In this document: positions 28,669-38,380 of the stretch, piece by piece
Numbering within the stretch: position 1 is the first letter of the stretch
How the letters are laid out: the number at the start of each line of letters is the position of its first letter
NCBI GenBank assembly: GCA_026168805.1
Contig: JAPFDS010000016.1
Coordinates: 1 to 50,593, forward strand
Direction of reading: 5' to 3'
DNA: 50,593 bases
Source of the DNA: Caryophanales bacterium
GTDB lineage: Bacteria; Bacillota; Bacilli; Bacillales; Amphibacillaceae
Made by a program: the position numbers and the translations under genes
Notes under the pieces: model-generated
Database searches by the model: none
Seen by the model: only the letters and a program-made list of their open reading frames with translations
Told to the model about the DNA's origin: nothing

Positions 28669-28995
28669 ATGGCGACGATTGACGATTTTTTAAAACTTGA
28701 TGTACGCGTTGGAACTGTATTAAAAGCTGCTCCATTGAAAAACGCGCACAAACCTGCAATTACATTAGAAATTGATTTTGGAGAGGTAGGTATAAAGCAT
28801 TCATCTGCTCAAATTACGAAAAAATATACACCAGAAAAATTAATCGGGAAGCAAGTTGTTGCAATTGTAAACTTCCCACCTAGAAAGATTGCCGGGTTTA
28901 CGTCCGAAGTCCTTGTGTTGGGAGGAGTAGAGGGAGAAGAGGTGACGCTTCTATCTCCAGATGAACACATACCAAACGGTACACCTGTATCTTAA
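28669..28995 (+). CDS. csaA: CsaA, tRNA-binding-domain chaperone
   Basis: CsaA is a small cytosolic dimer with a tRNA-binding (EMAP II/OB) fold; in B. subtilis it has chaperone activity linked to protein secretion. The 108-aa product has the family signature DVRVGTV near the start, SAQITKKYTPEKLIGK in the middle and NFPPRKIAGF. The frame extends ten codons upstream, but the ATG at 28669 has an ideal AAGGAGG site. Confidence 0.93.
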   Translation: MATIDDFLKLDVRVGTVLKAAPLKNAHKPAITLEIDFGEVGIKHSSAQITKKYTPEKLIGKQVVAIVNFPPRKIAGFTSEVLVLGGVEGEEVTLLSPDEHIPNGTPVS

Positions 28996-29008
28996 AAGTA
29001 CACAAAAA

Positions 29009-29075
29009 AACATACACAAAAACATTTTAAATCGCTAGGCGAATGGATTTCACTAAAATGTTTGTTGTGTATGTT
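29009..29075. terminator. long hairpin between convergent csaA and brnQ
   Basis: About 20 bp (29009-29029 with 29054-29075, one bulge/mismatch region) form a stem around a 24-nt loop. A/T-rich arms suit a bidirectional terminator, though the loop is longer than usual. Confidence 0.6.
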
Positions 29076-29101
29076 CACTGTTCAATATTTTTCAGGCATT
29101 T

Positions 29102-30388
29102 TTAGATATATCGGTCCCATATATAACCGACAATTCCAACGCCTAAGGCAGGAAGAACCCATCCTAAACCACTTTCATACAACGGAAATATACGTAGAAT
29201 AGAGTCGATCAAATGTATATGAACGTTTAATGCATCTAACACACTAGATATCGCGAAAACAGACGTAACTATCATTGAAAAAACAACCATCTTTTTGCTT
29301 TCACCAAAGAAGTACTGAAATAACGTTAATAGGATTAAAACAATTGTAAACGGGTAAATAAATACGAGTAGCGGAGTTGCAATGGATAAAATGGTATCTA
29401 ATCCTAAATTTGTAATGAGTAAGCCAATGACAACGAACAATCGTACAAGAATTTTATAAGAAAGATTCGGAAGTATACTGTGAAAGAAACTAGCACATGC
29501 ATTTGTTAATCCTACACAAGTCGTTAAGCATGCTAATAAAACAATGGAACCAAATAGTATATTTCCACTATTGGTAAACAGTTGCTCAGAAGCTAACACA
29601 AGTATATCCGCACCATTATCGACCGGAGTGTCATATGTTAGTGCTCGTCCAATCCAGCTAAGTGATAAGTATACAAGGGTCAGACCAGTAGCAGCAATGA
29701 TACCAGCGTAGGTAGTTCCGCGTATCACATCTCTTTTTTGAACGACACCTAAGTCTTTCAATCCATTCACAACAACAATTCCGAAAGCCAATGCAGCGAT
29801 TGCGTCCATCGTGTAATATCCTTCTAAAAAACCACTAATAAATGGCGTTGATTGGAAATCTGCAGTTGCTGACTTTCCTTGATAACGCAAGGATATAAAC
29901 GCTTTACCAAAAAGAATGGCTAACACGATTAATAATGCAGGGGTAAGAATTTGCCCAATGCGGTCAATCATCTTTTTGGGATCAACACTTAAATAATACG
30001 TGAAGCCAAAAAACAACACCGTGAATAAAAGCAAAGACCAACCATTCTCCACATGAAATACCTGAACAAATCCCAATTCATAAGCAACACTTGCTGCACG
30101 AGGTATTCCATACATTGCACCAATCGATAAGTAAATAACAATGGTAAAAATCATTCCAAAAACAGGGTGCACACGCTGGCCAATTTCTAGTAATCCGTTA
30201 TTTGATAATGATACAGATAAAACAGCTAACAGCGGAATAAACACAGCTGATAAAATAAAACCTAAAATGGCAGGAACAAAAGAATCTCCTGCTTCCATCC
30301 CTAAAAAAGGCGGGAAAATTAAATTGCCTGCACCAAAAAATAATGAAAACAGCATAAACCCTAAAAATAAGATGTTTTTCTTGCTCAT
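29102..30388 (-). CDS. brnQ: branched-chain amino acid:cation symporter BrnQ
   Basis: BrnQ imports leucine, isoleucine and valine with sodium or protons. The 428-aa protein has about 12 transmembrane helices and the family start FSLFFGAGNLIFPPFLG, with the conserved central WIGRAL-type region. The ATG at 30388 follows GGAGGACC; the frame extends nine codons upstream without a better site. A promoter and a terminator-like hairpin lie between it and the upstream lipoprotein gene, suggesting its own control. Confidence 0.93.
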   Translation of the reverse strand: MSKKNILFLGFMLFSLFFGAGNLIFPPFLGMEAGDSFVPAILGFILSAVFIPLLAVLSVSLSNNGLLEIGQRVHPVFGMIFTIVIYLSIGAMYGIPRAASVAYELGFVQVFHVENGWSLLLFTVLFFGFTYYLSVDPKKMIDRIGQILTPALLIVLAILFGKAFISLRYQGKSATADFQSTPFISGFLEGYYTMDAIAALAFGIVVVNGLKDLGVVQKRDVIRGTTYAGIIAATGLTLVYLSLSWIGRALTYDTPVDNGADILVLASEQLFTNSGNILFGSIVLLACLTTCVGLTNACASFFHSILPNLSYKILVRLFVVIGLLITNLGLDTILSIATPLLVFIYPFTIVLILLTLFQYFFGESKKMVVFSMIVTSVFAISSVLDALNVHIHLIDSILRIFPLYESGLGWVLPALGVGIVGYIWDRYI

Positions 30389-30418
30389 GATGGTCCTCCT
30401 AGTTGCTTTTTTCACATT

Positions 30419-30576
30419 AAAAAACTCGCCCCCTAGAGTGGGACGAGTGTATGCTCATAGAATCGCTTATATTTCAATCGTTACGAAATTGGTTCTACGC
30501 GTTAAAACATCCACATAATAAACGTTCCATTACAATGAACGAATTTTACTTTAACATGGTTTATATTTTCAGTCAA
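30419..30576 (-). promoter_or_regulatory. brnQ leader with promoter and attenuator-like hairpin
   Basis: On the minus strand TTGACT (30571-30576), a 17-bp spacer and TAAAGT (30548-30553) form a plausible promoter. About 95 nt downstream, the stem CTCGTCCC/GGGGGCGAG (30425-30447) is followed by TTTTTT, 31 bp before the brnQ start. It could attenuate brnQ or terminate the upstream gene. No T-box core sequence was found. Confidence 0.45.
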
Positions 30577-30603
30577 TTTGTAAAGTGAGTAAAGGAAATT
30601 TTT

Positions 30604-32043
30604 TTATTCAACAGCAAATTCATACATAATCAATTGTTCCTTATCCGTCTTATCTACTAAATCACCTTTTAAATTTTCTCCTTTTTCTCCATAAAGTTCC
30701 TCAACCTCAATGGACCTACTAATTCTAGAGGTAATGACGATATGGATATCCGCATCATCCACATCTGGCCTAGGAATTTGGAAACGAAAAGATCCGTCAG
30801 GCATAACAGTTGTACTACTTCGATAACCCGCAACTTCATATCCAGGTATTTCGATGGCTACTTTAATACCTGTAAGTTCAGCTAAATTACTATTCATCGT
30901 AATATCATAGTAGTCATCCTTAATGTCGACGTGTTCTTCTTCCATCCAAACTTCCAAATCTTGATAATCCTCAGGTTCTTCCCAGTGCTTTTTTTCAAAT
31001 GATGCTTTTTCACCTGCATCGAATTCTATATATGCATAAGCAATGGCAGCTGTACGAGTTCGTTTAGCATCTGTTACTTTATGTGTAAACGGTCCAGTTA
31101 TATGTTCGCCTTCAGCACCGTAAGTGTCTTGGAATTCTTTATTGTCCGTTTTGTGTGGGATAAATTGCACCTGTACTTCCATTGGTTCACCATTGAATTC
31201 ATCTTTGTCAACATCCATTTCAAAGTCGAATTCTCCATCAGCATTTACTTCTGTATCTACTCTCCAAGAAGAGTTTTCCGTACCATACTGAAATATTCGA
31301 AGTTGTACGTTTGCTCCTTCAGGTAAATTTGACTGTCCTTTAACAGTAAATGTTTCATCAAACGCTACTTCACCATCAAATCTTACTTCTAATTCACTAT
31401 TGCTGGATGAATTTTCGTTACTAGGTTCATCTGCTGAAATTGCACCGCTAATATTCTCTAAAAATTCCATGACTAATTCTTCGTACTTATCAGTTGAATT
31501 TAGTGGCTGATTATGAAACAATTCTGAATCAGCTTCCTCAAATGCGTCATACTCTTCGGCAATTTCTTTTAATTGTTCTTCATAAGTTTGTTGCTTTTCA
31601 TTATACTGCTCATTTAAGTTATCTAGTTTTTTTAGTTCTGGCTCTAAATATAATTCATTTATATCTTTTTGATCCATTATATCTGTGAAGATTATATCGA
31701 GTAAGATATATATTTCTTCACTGTAATTTGTAACTGCTTCAATCTGATTGTTGAAATCAATTAAATCATCTTCTGTCAAATCAGCCTCGGATAAAATTTT
31801 AGTTAATGCTTCGTGTGCTGGTAATATATCGTCATTTAACACATCAATGGCTCTTTCTGGTTCAGATGATGTAACCGCCACTATAAGGTCCTCAACTGAT
31901 TCAACTATGTCTTGGCTTTCCTCAGTAACGTCGTTAAATATATCGTTATAATACGTTTCTGCTTCTTTTGAAGCGTTATTACAACTAACTAATACAAACA
32001 ATAAGGGAATAAGTATAACCATGCAGAATTTTTTATTAAACAA
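30604..32043 (-). CDS. lipoprotein of unknown function with coiled coil and two beta-rich domains
   Basis: The 479-aa protein has a lipoprotein signal with lipobox LVSC (C21). Residues about 25-190 are acidic and helical, probably coiled coil, with loose resemblance to YkyA-like cell-wall lipoproteins. After a Ser/Asn linker (about 200-215), two beta-rich segments (about 215-310 and 385-445) share the pattern of an extracellular Ig-like repeat, each with a D/PDGxFxFxxxxD strand. It should be anchored outside the membrane. I do not recognise the family, and its neighbours (brnQ, MFS pump) give no clear hint. Confidence 0.7.
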   Translation of the reverse strand: MFNKKFCMVILIPLLFVLVSCNNASKEAETYYNDIFNDVTEESQDIVESVEDLIVAVTSSEPERAIDVLNDDILPAHEALTKILSEADLTEDDLIDFNNQIEAVTNYSEEIYILLDIIFTDIMDQKDINELYLEPELKKLDNLNEQYNEKQQTYEEQLKEIAEEYDAFEEADSELFHNQPLNSTDKYEELVMEFLENISGAISADEPSNENSSSNSELEVRFDGEVAFDETFTVKGQSNLPEGANVQLRIFQYGTENSSWRVDTEVNADGEFDFEMDVDKDEFNGEPMEVQVQFIPHKTDNKEFQDTYGAEGEHITGPFTHKVTDAKRTRTAAIAYAYIEFDAGEKASFEKKHWEEPEDYQDLEVWMEEEHVDIKDDYYDITMNSNLAELTGIKVAIEIPGYEVAGYRSSTTVMPDGSFRFQIPRPDVDDADIHIVITSRISRSIEVEELYGEKGENLKGDLVDKTDKEQLIMYEFAVE

Positions 32044-32164
32044 GCGTATCTCTCCTCATATCATATGTTTACATGAACAGTGTTTTTCAAAATATCATAT
32101 GAGTTATATCTTAATTTAATAGAAAATTTTAAGCAAGAGAAGATAAAATAAAGTAGTTCCCACA

Positions 32165-33379
32165 CTATACATCTGCATCTTCGGGCTCGTTTTTGGGTCG
32201 AATGACAGCTAGTGCCAAAATGGCTGCAATAATAGCAACTCCCGCGGTAGATAAGAAAAGAACTTTGTGAGAATATTTAATGATAATCGCGAATAAAGGT
32301 GGTCCTGAAGCCACACCAATAAATCGCATGCTACTATAAATAGAGCTAACGGTACCGCGTCTTTCCTTATCAACACCCGCGGTAATAAATGTATCCAAGC
32401 AGGGGAGGGATACACCGATACCAATTCCACTTAACACTAACCCACCAATGATCAAGAGAATATTTTCAAAAAAACTGATGAAAAAAATGGCAGAAGATAG
32501 CAATAAACATCCGGAAAATGTAATCCATTTCATGAAAACTTTATTTTCTCCGATGTTTTTACCGGTAATAAAAGAAGACAAAGATAGTGCAAGGAGAGGA
32601 ACTGCCAAAATCAATCCTTTTATAATGCCGGTTTGTTGGTAATCTTCTTCAAGAAGAGTAGATAAATGAAAGAGTACACCAAATAACACATACATTTGGA
32701 GACCACCAATAGCGAAGGTAGCGTACAACCACCTTCCTTTTTCAACAAAAACCTCTTTAATACTTATGAAAAACTCTTTCAGAGGTACAGAATCTTCTTC
32801 ATCTTGTTTTGGTACTTTTAATAAGAAAATAACCAAAATAAGTGAAGCAACACTAAAAGCAGGAATCGATAATAGTGGTGTATACCATGTAATCATTGCT
32901 AAAGCTGCTCCTACGATAGGACTTAAAACTTTACCGACCGTATTAGATGTCTCGACAATACCTAGGCCAGTGCTCACTTCTTTATCATCTTTATACATGT
33001 CACCTATGAGAGGGAGAACGACAGGAAAGGTACCTGAAGCGCCAATTCCTTGAATAACTCTACCAATAAGAATTAAAACAAAAGCTTGATCTAGTAGCAT
33101 TGCAGCCAATCCACTAATGAGTCCACCAATAGCTGTGATTATTAAACTGGGGATAATAATCTTTTTCCGTCCGAATCGATCGGATAAATAACCAGCAACT
33201 GGAATGAGGAAAATTGCAACAACGGAATATATCGTAATAATTAAACTTGATTGAAATGAACTAATGTCCAGTTTTCGTTCCATTGTTGGCAAAACCGGTA
33301 TGAGCATGGAGTTTCCTAATGTCATTACTAAAGGTACAGAGGCAATTGAAAATAAATCTAATGTCTTTTTGTCATTCAT
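32165..33379 (-). CDS. MFS transporter, multidrug-efflux type
   Basis: The 404-aa protein has 12 transmembrane segments. Motif A is GYLSDRFGRKK between helices 2 and 3, and the antiporter-type motif region in helix 5 is rich in Gly and Ala (TGLGIVETSNTVGKVLSPIVGA). This fits the drug:proton antiporter group related to Bmr and TetA. A ribosome binding site (GGAGAAC) precedes the ATG. Substrate unknown. It is monocistronic and divergent from the formate dehydrogenase operon. Confidence 0.88.
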   Translation of the reverse strand: MNDKKTLDLFSIASVPLVMTLGNSMLIPVLPTMERKLDISSFQSSLIITIYSVVAIFLIPVAGYLSDRFGRKKIIIPSLIITAIGGLISGLAAMLLDQAFVLILIGRVIQGIGASGTFPVVLPLIGDMYKDDKEVSTGLGIVETSNTVGKVLSPIVGAALAMITWYTPLLSIPAFSVASLILVIFLLKVPKQDEEDSVPLKEFFISIKEVFVEKGRWLYATFAIGGLQMYVLFGVLFHLSTLLEEDYQQTGIIKGLILAVPLLALSLSSFITGKNIGENKVFMKWITFSGCLLLSSAIFFISFFENILLIIGGLVLSGIGIGVSLPCLDTFITAGVDKERRGTVSSIYSSMRFIGVASGPPLFAIIIKYSHKVLFLSTAGVAIIAAILALAVIRPKNEPEDADV

Positions 33380-33513
33380 AATGCTCGTTCTCCTAATTTT
33401 TATATTTTATATTTTTTGATAGCACTATAAGATTGCCCTGTTGTGAAAGCAATATACGTTTATGTATGTTTTAAATAATGTACATTGATCATACGATAAA
33501 ACGCTTAGCGTGG

Positions 33514-33542
33514 TTGACTAATCCGTTTTCTACTACTAAACT
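33514..33542 (+). promoter_or_regulatory. candidate promoter of the formate dehydrogenase operon
   Basis: TTGACT (33514-33519), a 17-bp spacer and TAAACT (33537-33542) lie about 60 bp before the TTG start. A weak TATAAA nearby could serve instead. Confidence 0.4.
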
Positions 33543-33603
33543 ATAAATATACTGAATACTTATAATTAACGGAACGTTTATCTCTAGAGAGGGAGGGGTT
33601 GAC

Positions 33604-36555
33604 TTGAAAGAGTTAGAACATGTAATCGTTCACATGAATGGCAAAGAATATTTAGCTGAAGAAGGACAGAACTTATTAGAATTCATTAATACAACGGAAG
33701 AGAAGGTCCCACAAATCTGTTACAATGAGTCACTTGGACCTGTCCAAACATGTGATACGTGTATTGTTGAAGTGAACGGAAAATTAGTGAGAGCATGTGG
33801 CACAACTGTAGAAACGACAATGGAAGTTAACACCGAAGCCGAAGCGGTTCATTCTGCGCAAAAGGAATCGTTAGATACGATTTTAGAAAACCATGAATTA
33901 TATTGTACGGTATGTGATTTTAACAATGGTAATTGTAGTATTCATAATACAGTCTCAGAATTTGGTTTAGCAGAACAGTCTAGGCCATTTAAGCCAACAG
34001 AATATGAAGTTGACAATTCAGGGTCCTTTTATAGGTATGACCCAGATCAGTGTATATTATGTGGACTTTGTGTTGAGGTATGTCAAGATGTCCAAGTAAA
34101 TGAAACGTTATTAATTGACTGGGATTTAGAAAGACCTCGAGTCGTTTGGGATGGTGGAGTAGCTATTGATGAATCTTCATGTGTGAGCTGTGGACAATGT
34201 GTAACCGTTTGTCCATGTAACGCTTTAATGGAAAATACAATGCTTGGTGAAGCGGGATACATGACGGATCAAGAGCCAGGTATGTTGCGTTCGATGATTG
34301 AATTAACTAAAAAGGCTGAGTCAGACAATGGACCTTTAATGGCTATATCAGACACAGAAGCAGCAATGCGAGAAGAGCGCATTGAAAAAACGAAAACAGT
34401 TTGTACGTATTGCGGTGTCGGATGTACATTTGATGTGTGGACGAAAGATAGAGAAGTCATTAAAGTTCAACCACAGCACGAATCACCAGCGAACGGTATA
34501 TCATCATGTATAAAAGGGAAGTTTGGTTGGGATTACGTTAATTCTGATGAACGGCTGACAAAACCATTAATTCGTGAAGGTGATTCTTTTGTAGAAGTTG
34601 AATGGGATGAAGCATTAACGTACGTAGCAGATCGCTTTAATGAGATTAAAGAAGACAAGGGCTCAGATTCTCTTGGGTTTATCTCATCTTCCAAAGCGAC
34701 CAATGAAGAATCTTTCTTAATGCAAAAGCTTGCACGACAAATAATCGGTACAAATAATGTGGATAACTGCTCCCGCTATTGTCAAACACCAGCTACTCAA
34801 GGCTTATTCCGAACGGTAGGACATGGTGGAGATTCAGGTTCCATCGATGATATTGGCGATGCAGAAATGGTGATGATTATCGGTTCGAATACTGCCGAGG
34901 CTCATCCAGTAATCGCTTCAAGAATTAAACGCTCACAAAAGTTATTTGGTCAAAAACTGTATGTTTTTGATTTACGCAAGAATGAAATGGGCGAACGTGC
35001 AGATAAGTTTTTCTCACCTAAGAGCGGAACAGATCTAGTATGGCTATCTGCCGTAACGAAGTATATTATTGATCAAGGGTGGGAAGACAAAGCCTTTATC
35101 GATGAATGGGTTAACGGATTTGAAGAGTATAAAGAAAGTTTGAGTAAATTCACTTTAGACTATGCTGAAGAACTAACAGGTATCTCAAAAGAAGAGTTAA
35201 TCGGTATTGCTGAAGAGATTCATAGTGTGGATAAGCTTTCTATTTGCTGGGCAATGGGTGTAACACAGCATCAACTTGGAAGTGATACAAGTACAGCTAT
35301 ATCAAACTTATTATTAGTTACAGGGAACTATATGAGAAATGGAACAGGTGCTTATCCTCTCCGTGGACATAACAACGTACAAGGCTGTAGTGATTTTGGT
35401 AGTTTACCTAACTTCTTCCCAGGCTATGAGCATGTTGATAACGACGAAGTTCGTGCACGATATGAAAAAACATGGGGGACAGAGCTTTCTGTAAGTCCTG
35501 GAAAAGATAACCACGAGATGATTGGTGCGATTCATGAAGGTGAACTAACGTCTTTGTTTATCCTTGGTGAAGAAACAGGACTCGTTGATGCGAATATTAA
35601 CTATGTAACAGCAGCATTTGAAAAATTAGACTTTATGGTCGTTCAAGATTTATTTTTAACAAGGACAGCTGAATTTGCAGATGTCATTTTACCAGCAGCT
35701 CCAAGTTTGGAGAAGGATGGGACATTTACAAATACAGAACGAAGAATTCAGCGTCTGTATAAAGCACTAGATCCTGTAGGAGATTCTAAGCCAGACTGGA
35801 TGATCTTAAAAGAACTTGCACAGAAAATGGGCTATGAATGGGACTACGATCACCCAGCAGATATTATGGATGAGTCTGCTTCACTTGCACCACTATTTGC
35901 AGGAGTCAGCTATGACTTGCTAGAAGGGTACAATAGCTTACAGTGGCCTGTTGCTGAAGATGGTACAGATTCACCGTTATTATTTGTTGATGGGTTCCCA
36001 TTTGAAGACAATAAAGCAAAATTCTTTCCGCTTGATTTTGAATTAATGTATGAAACAGACGATGAATACGATTTACATGTAAATAATGGTCGTGTGTTAG
36101 AGCACTTCCATGAAGGAAATCTGACGTTTAAATCTGAGGGGATCTTAAGAGAAATGCCGGAATCCTTTGTAGAAGTGTCACCTGAATTAGCTGAAGAGCG
36201 TGGAATTAAAGAGGGAGCTAGAATTCGATTAACCTCAAATGTTGGTACAGTTGTTGAAACTGTCCACATTACGGACCGCGTACAAGGAAATGAACTGTAC
36301 TTACCTTTAAACGCTATTGGAGAATCGGCTGTTAACTTATTAACCGACAATCGTGTTGATAAAGATACGAATACTCCAGCCTATAAAGAAGTGGCAGTAA
36401 AAATGGAAATTATTAAGGAAAAAGGCAAGAGTCCATTACCTAAACACAACTTCAGAAGAGGGAATAGAACTCCTCAAATAGGTGTAAACGTGGAGAAGAA
36501 GTGGGAAAGAGAAGACTATGTCTTCCCAGGAAGTCAGGTGAAAGACGATGGCTAA
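33604..36555 (+). CDS. formate dehydrogenase alpha subunit-like molybdoenzyme (YjgC type)
   Basis: The 983-aa cytosolic protein is a molybdopterin oxidoreductase with fused electron-transfer domains. Cluster ligands in order: [2Fe-2S] C39, C50, C53, C65; His-Cys3 cluster H97, C101, C104, C111; two ferredoxin-type [4Fe-4S] sets C150-C160 and C193-C203; and the catalytic-domain cluster C267, C270, C274, C302. The metal-binding residue is C393 in [11 protein letters not shown], so it is a cysteine, not selenocysteine, enzyme. The Gln after it replaces the His of E. coli FdhF, as in B. subtilis YjgC. Start is TTG behind a GGGAGGGG box. It overlaps the DUF1641 gene by 8 nt. Confidence 0.92.
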   Translation: MKELEHVIVHMNGKEYLAEEGQNLLEFINTTEEKVPQICYNESLGPVQTCDTCIVEVNGKLVRACGTTVETTMEVNTEAEAVHSAQKESLDTILENHELYCTVCDFNNGNCSIHNTVSEFGLAEQSRPFKPTEYEVDNSGSFYRYDPDQCILCGLCVEVCQDVQVNETLLIDWDLERPRVVWDGGVAIDESSCVSCGQCVTVCPCNALMENTMLGEAGYMTDQEPGMLRSMIELTKKAESDNGPLMAISDTEAAMREERIEKTKTVCTYCGVGCTFDVWTKDREVIKVQPQHESPANGISSCIKGKFGWDYVNSDERLTKPLIREGDSFVEVEWDEALTYVADRFNEIKEDKGSDSLGFISSSKATNEESFLMQKLARQIIGTNNVDNCSRYCQTPATQGLFRTVGHGGDSGSIDDIGDAEMVMIIGSNTAEAHPVIASRIKRSQKLFGQKLYVFDLRKNEMGERADKFFSPKSGTDLVWLSAVTKYIIDQGWEDKAFIDEWVNGFEEYKESLSKFTLDYAEELTGISKEELIGIAEEIHSVDKLSICWAMGVTQHQLGSDTSTAISNLLLVTGNYMRNGTGAYPLRGHNNVQGCSDFGSLPNFFPGYEHVDNDEVRARYEKTWGTELSVSPGKDNHEMIGAIHEGELTSLFILGEETGLVDANINYVTAAFEKLDFMVVQDLFLTRTAEFADVILPAAPSLEKDGTFTNTERRIQRLYKALDPVGDSKPDWMILKELAQKMGYEWDYDHPADIMDESASLAPLFAGVSYDLLEGYNSLQWPVAEDGTDSPLLFVDGFPFEDNKAKFFPLDFELMYETDDEYDLHVNNGRVLEHFHEGNLTFKSEGILREMPESFVEVSPELAEERGIKEGARIRLTSNVGTVVETVHITDRVQGNELYLPLNAIGESAVNLLTDNRVDKDTNTPAYKEVAVKMEIIKEKGKSPLPKHNFRRGNRTPQIGVNVEKKWEREDYVFPGSQVKDDG

Positions 36556-37015
36556 TCCAATCAAAAAAATTAAGCGAATCGAATACTCAGAAGAAGAAAT
36601 TCAAGAACAAAATGTAGCAGAAGTGATGCAGGCCATTAGTGAAAATAAAGATTCTGTGATAAAAGGAATTGACCTACTATCGACTGTAAATGAGTCTGGA
36701 ACATTGGACATCATAAGCGCTTTGATTAAAAAGCGGAAAGTAGCTTTAGAGAACCTCGTAACTGAATTAAACAAAGAAAGATATGCAGGTTCTATTGAAA
36801 ACTTATCTGAGTTGTTTATGTTATTAGGTTCCATTAATACAGAGCAAATTGAAGAGCTATTAACTAAAATGAATCAAGGAATAGAAGACGCTCAATTTGT
36901 TAGTGAAACTGAAACAACGAGTTACATGGATTTGTTTAGAGCAATTAAAGATCCTGAAATCAACAAAAGTATCACCATGTTGCTAGAGTTTCTACGTGTA
37001 ATGGGTAGAGACTAA
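36548..37015 (+). CDS. DUF1641 protein, formate dehydrogenase partner (YjgD type)
   Basis: The 155-aa acidic, helical protein belongs to the DUF1641 family, which is regularly found after YjgC-type formate dehydrogenases. The phrase [14 protein letters not shown] and the C-terminal [11 protein letters not shown] are typical. The start overlaps the end of the upstream gene, so the two are translated together. Its role is thought to be in assembly or electron transfer of the dehydrogenase, but that is inference from context. Confidence 0.88.
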   Translation: MANPIKKIKRIEYSEEEIQEQNVAEVMQAISENKDSVIKGIDLLSTVNESGTLDIISALIKKRKVALENLVTELNKERYAGSIENLSELFMLLGSINTEQIEELLTKMNQGIEDAQFVSETETTSYMDLFRAIKDPEINKSITMLLEFLRVMGRD

Positions 37016-37017
37016 AA

Positions 37018-37067
37018 AAAAACAAGTTGCTTCCAGAGAATGTTATCTACTGGAAGCAGCTTGTTTT
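37018..37067. terminator. terminator between the DUF1641 gene and dapG
   Basis: A 17-bp stem with one G-U pair (AAACAAGTTGCTTCCAG with CTGGAAGCAGCTTGTTT) has A-tracts before and T-tracts after it, so it can serve both convergent genes. Confidence 0.88.
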
Positions 37068-37133
37068 TGTCTAATCATGGGGAATTTTTAAGAAACGATT
37101 TATACATAAATTGTTTTTATTTGTCAAACAGCT

Positions 37134-38366
37134 TTAGACTGGGGCTAACTGTACTTTGCTTAATCCAAACTCGTCATGCAAAGCGTTGGCAGCTGGGATT
37201 AAATCTGTCTTCTTGATTAATACCCAAATGGTTGCATGACTGTCTGCTGATTGCAGGATTGGAACATCCTTATTTGTTAAAGCTTGCACAACTCTAGATG
37301 CTACATCAGGAACACTAGTCATACCAGTGCCAACAGCGGAAGCCTTTACACAGTTTTTGACAATCGTATATTCATGACCTAGATTTTCTAATATTTCGAC
37401 AGCTTTATTCGTTAGGTCATCAGGAATTGTATAATCAACTTCGGAAGGTGATATATTTATAAAGTCAACGGGAATGTCGGCCTTAGCCATTGCTCTAAAT
37501 ACTTCTGACTGATGTTTTTGAACATCACCATTGATGTTAACCTTCATTTGTGTAATGGATTCAACATGTGCAATACCTGTAATTAAGCGCTTAGGAATAA
37601 CTTTTCCAGTAGTTTGTGTTTTAGACTCGGTAATTAATGTCCCCATTTTCGTAGAATTTGTTGAACGAACTCGGATTGGAATATTAGCCTGTTTGGCAAT
37701 TTCAACCGCTCTAGGATGAACTACTTTAGATCCTTGATTAGCCAAGTTACATATTTCATCATATGTTACAACATCTAATTGCCTCGCTGATTTAACGACA
37801 CGAGGATCGGCTGTCATAATCCCACTAACATCGGTAAAAATTTCTACACGCTTTGCTTGGGTGGCAGCGCCTAAGGAGGTTGCAGAAGTATCACTACCTC
37901 CTCTACCAATCGTTGTAATTTCACCAGTAGTTGTTTGCCCTTGATATCCGGCTACAACAACTACGTCACTTGTTTCAAATTCTTTCATGATACGCTTTGG
38001 ATTAACCTCTAATATATTCGCATTGTTAAAATTATCATCTGTAACAAATCCCGCTTGGGCTCCCGTTAAAGCGACGGAAGGTACCTGCTGTTTTTGTAAT
38101 TCACTTGATAAAACAACCGCAGAAATGGTTTCTCCGCATGACACAAGCAAATCTAGTTCACGCTCTGAATTGCTATTTTCTGGATAGTCAACTAAATCAA
38201 GTAATGAATCTGTAGCGTACGGATCAGGTTTTCTACCTAATGCAGAGACAACTACAATTATTTTATAATTATCAGCTAATGCAGCTTTAATATGATTGAT
38301 GACATTTTTTCGATTATCAACAGATTGCACAGATGTTCCACCAAATTTTTGAACAACTATTTGCAT
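37134..38366 (-). CDS. dapG: aspartokinase, DapG type
   Basis: Aspartokinase phosphorylates aspartate, the first step toward aspartate semialdehyde, lysine, threonine, methionine, dipicolinate and ectoine. The 410-aa protein has KFGGTSV (7-13), the GRGGSDTSA nucleotide/substrate loop, and two C-terminal ACT domains (about 265-410). It is closest in wording to B. subtilis DapG (aspartokinase I). It follows asd after 14 bp with its own AGGAGTGG site, so the two form an operon. The dapA gene that usually follows is absent; a terminator hairpin lies there instead. Confidence 0.93.
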   Translation of the reverse strand: MQIVVQKFGGTSVQSVDNRKNVINHIKAALADNYKIIVVVSALGRKPDPYATDSLLDLVDYPENSNSERELDLLVSCGETISAVVLSSELQKQQVPSVALTGAQAGFVTDDNFNNANILEVNPKRIMKEFETSDVVVVAGYQGQTTTGEITTIGRGGSDTSATSLGAATQAKRVEIFTDVSGIMTADPRVVKSARQLDVVTYDEICNLANQGSKVVHPRAVEIAKQANIPIRVRSTNSTKMGTLITESKTQTTGKVIPKRLITGIAHVESITQMKVNINGDVQKHQSEVFRAMAKADIPVDFINISPSEVDYTIPDDLTNKAVEILENLGHEYTIVKNCVKASAVGTGMTSVPDVASRVVQALTNKDVPILQSADSHATIWVLIKKTDLIPAANALHDEFGLSKVQLAPV

Positions 38367-38380
38367 CTTTCCACTCCTAT

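Noticed and set aside
34771-34800. selenocysteine site in the formate dehydrogenase
   Set aside because: The catalytic position is encoded by a cysteine codon (C393) and no in-frame TGA occurs.
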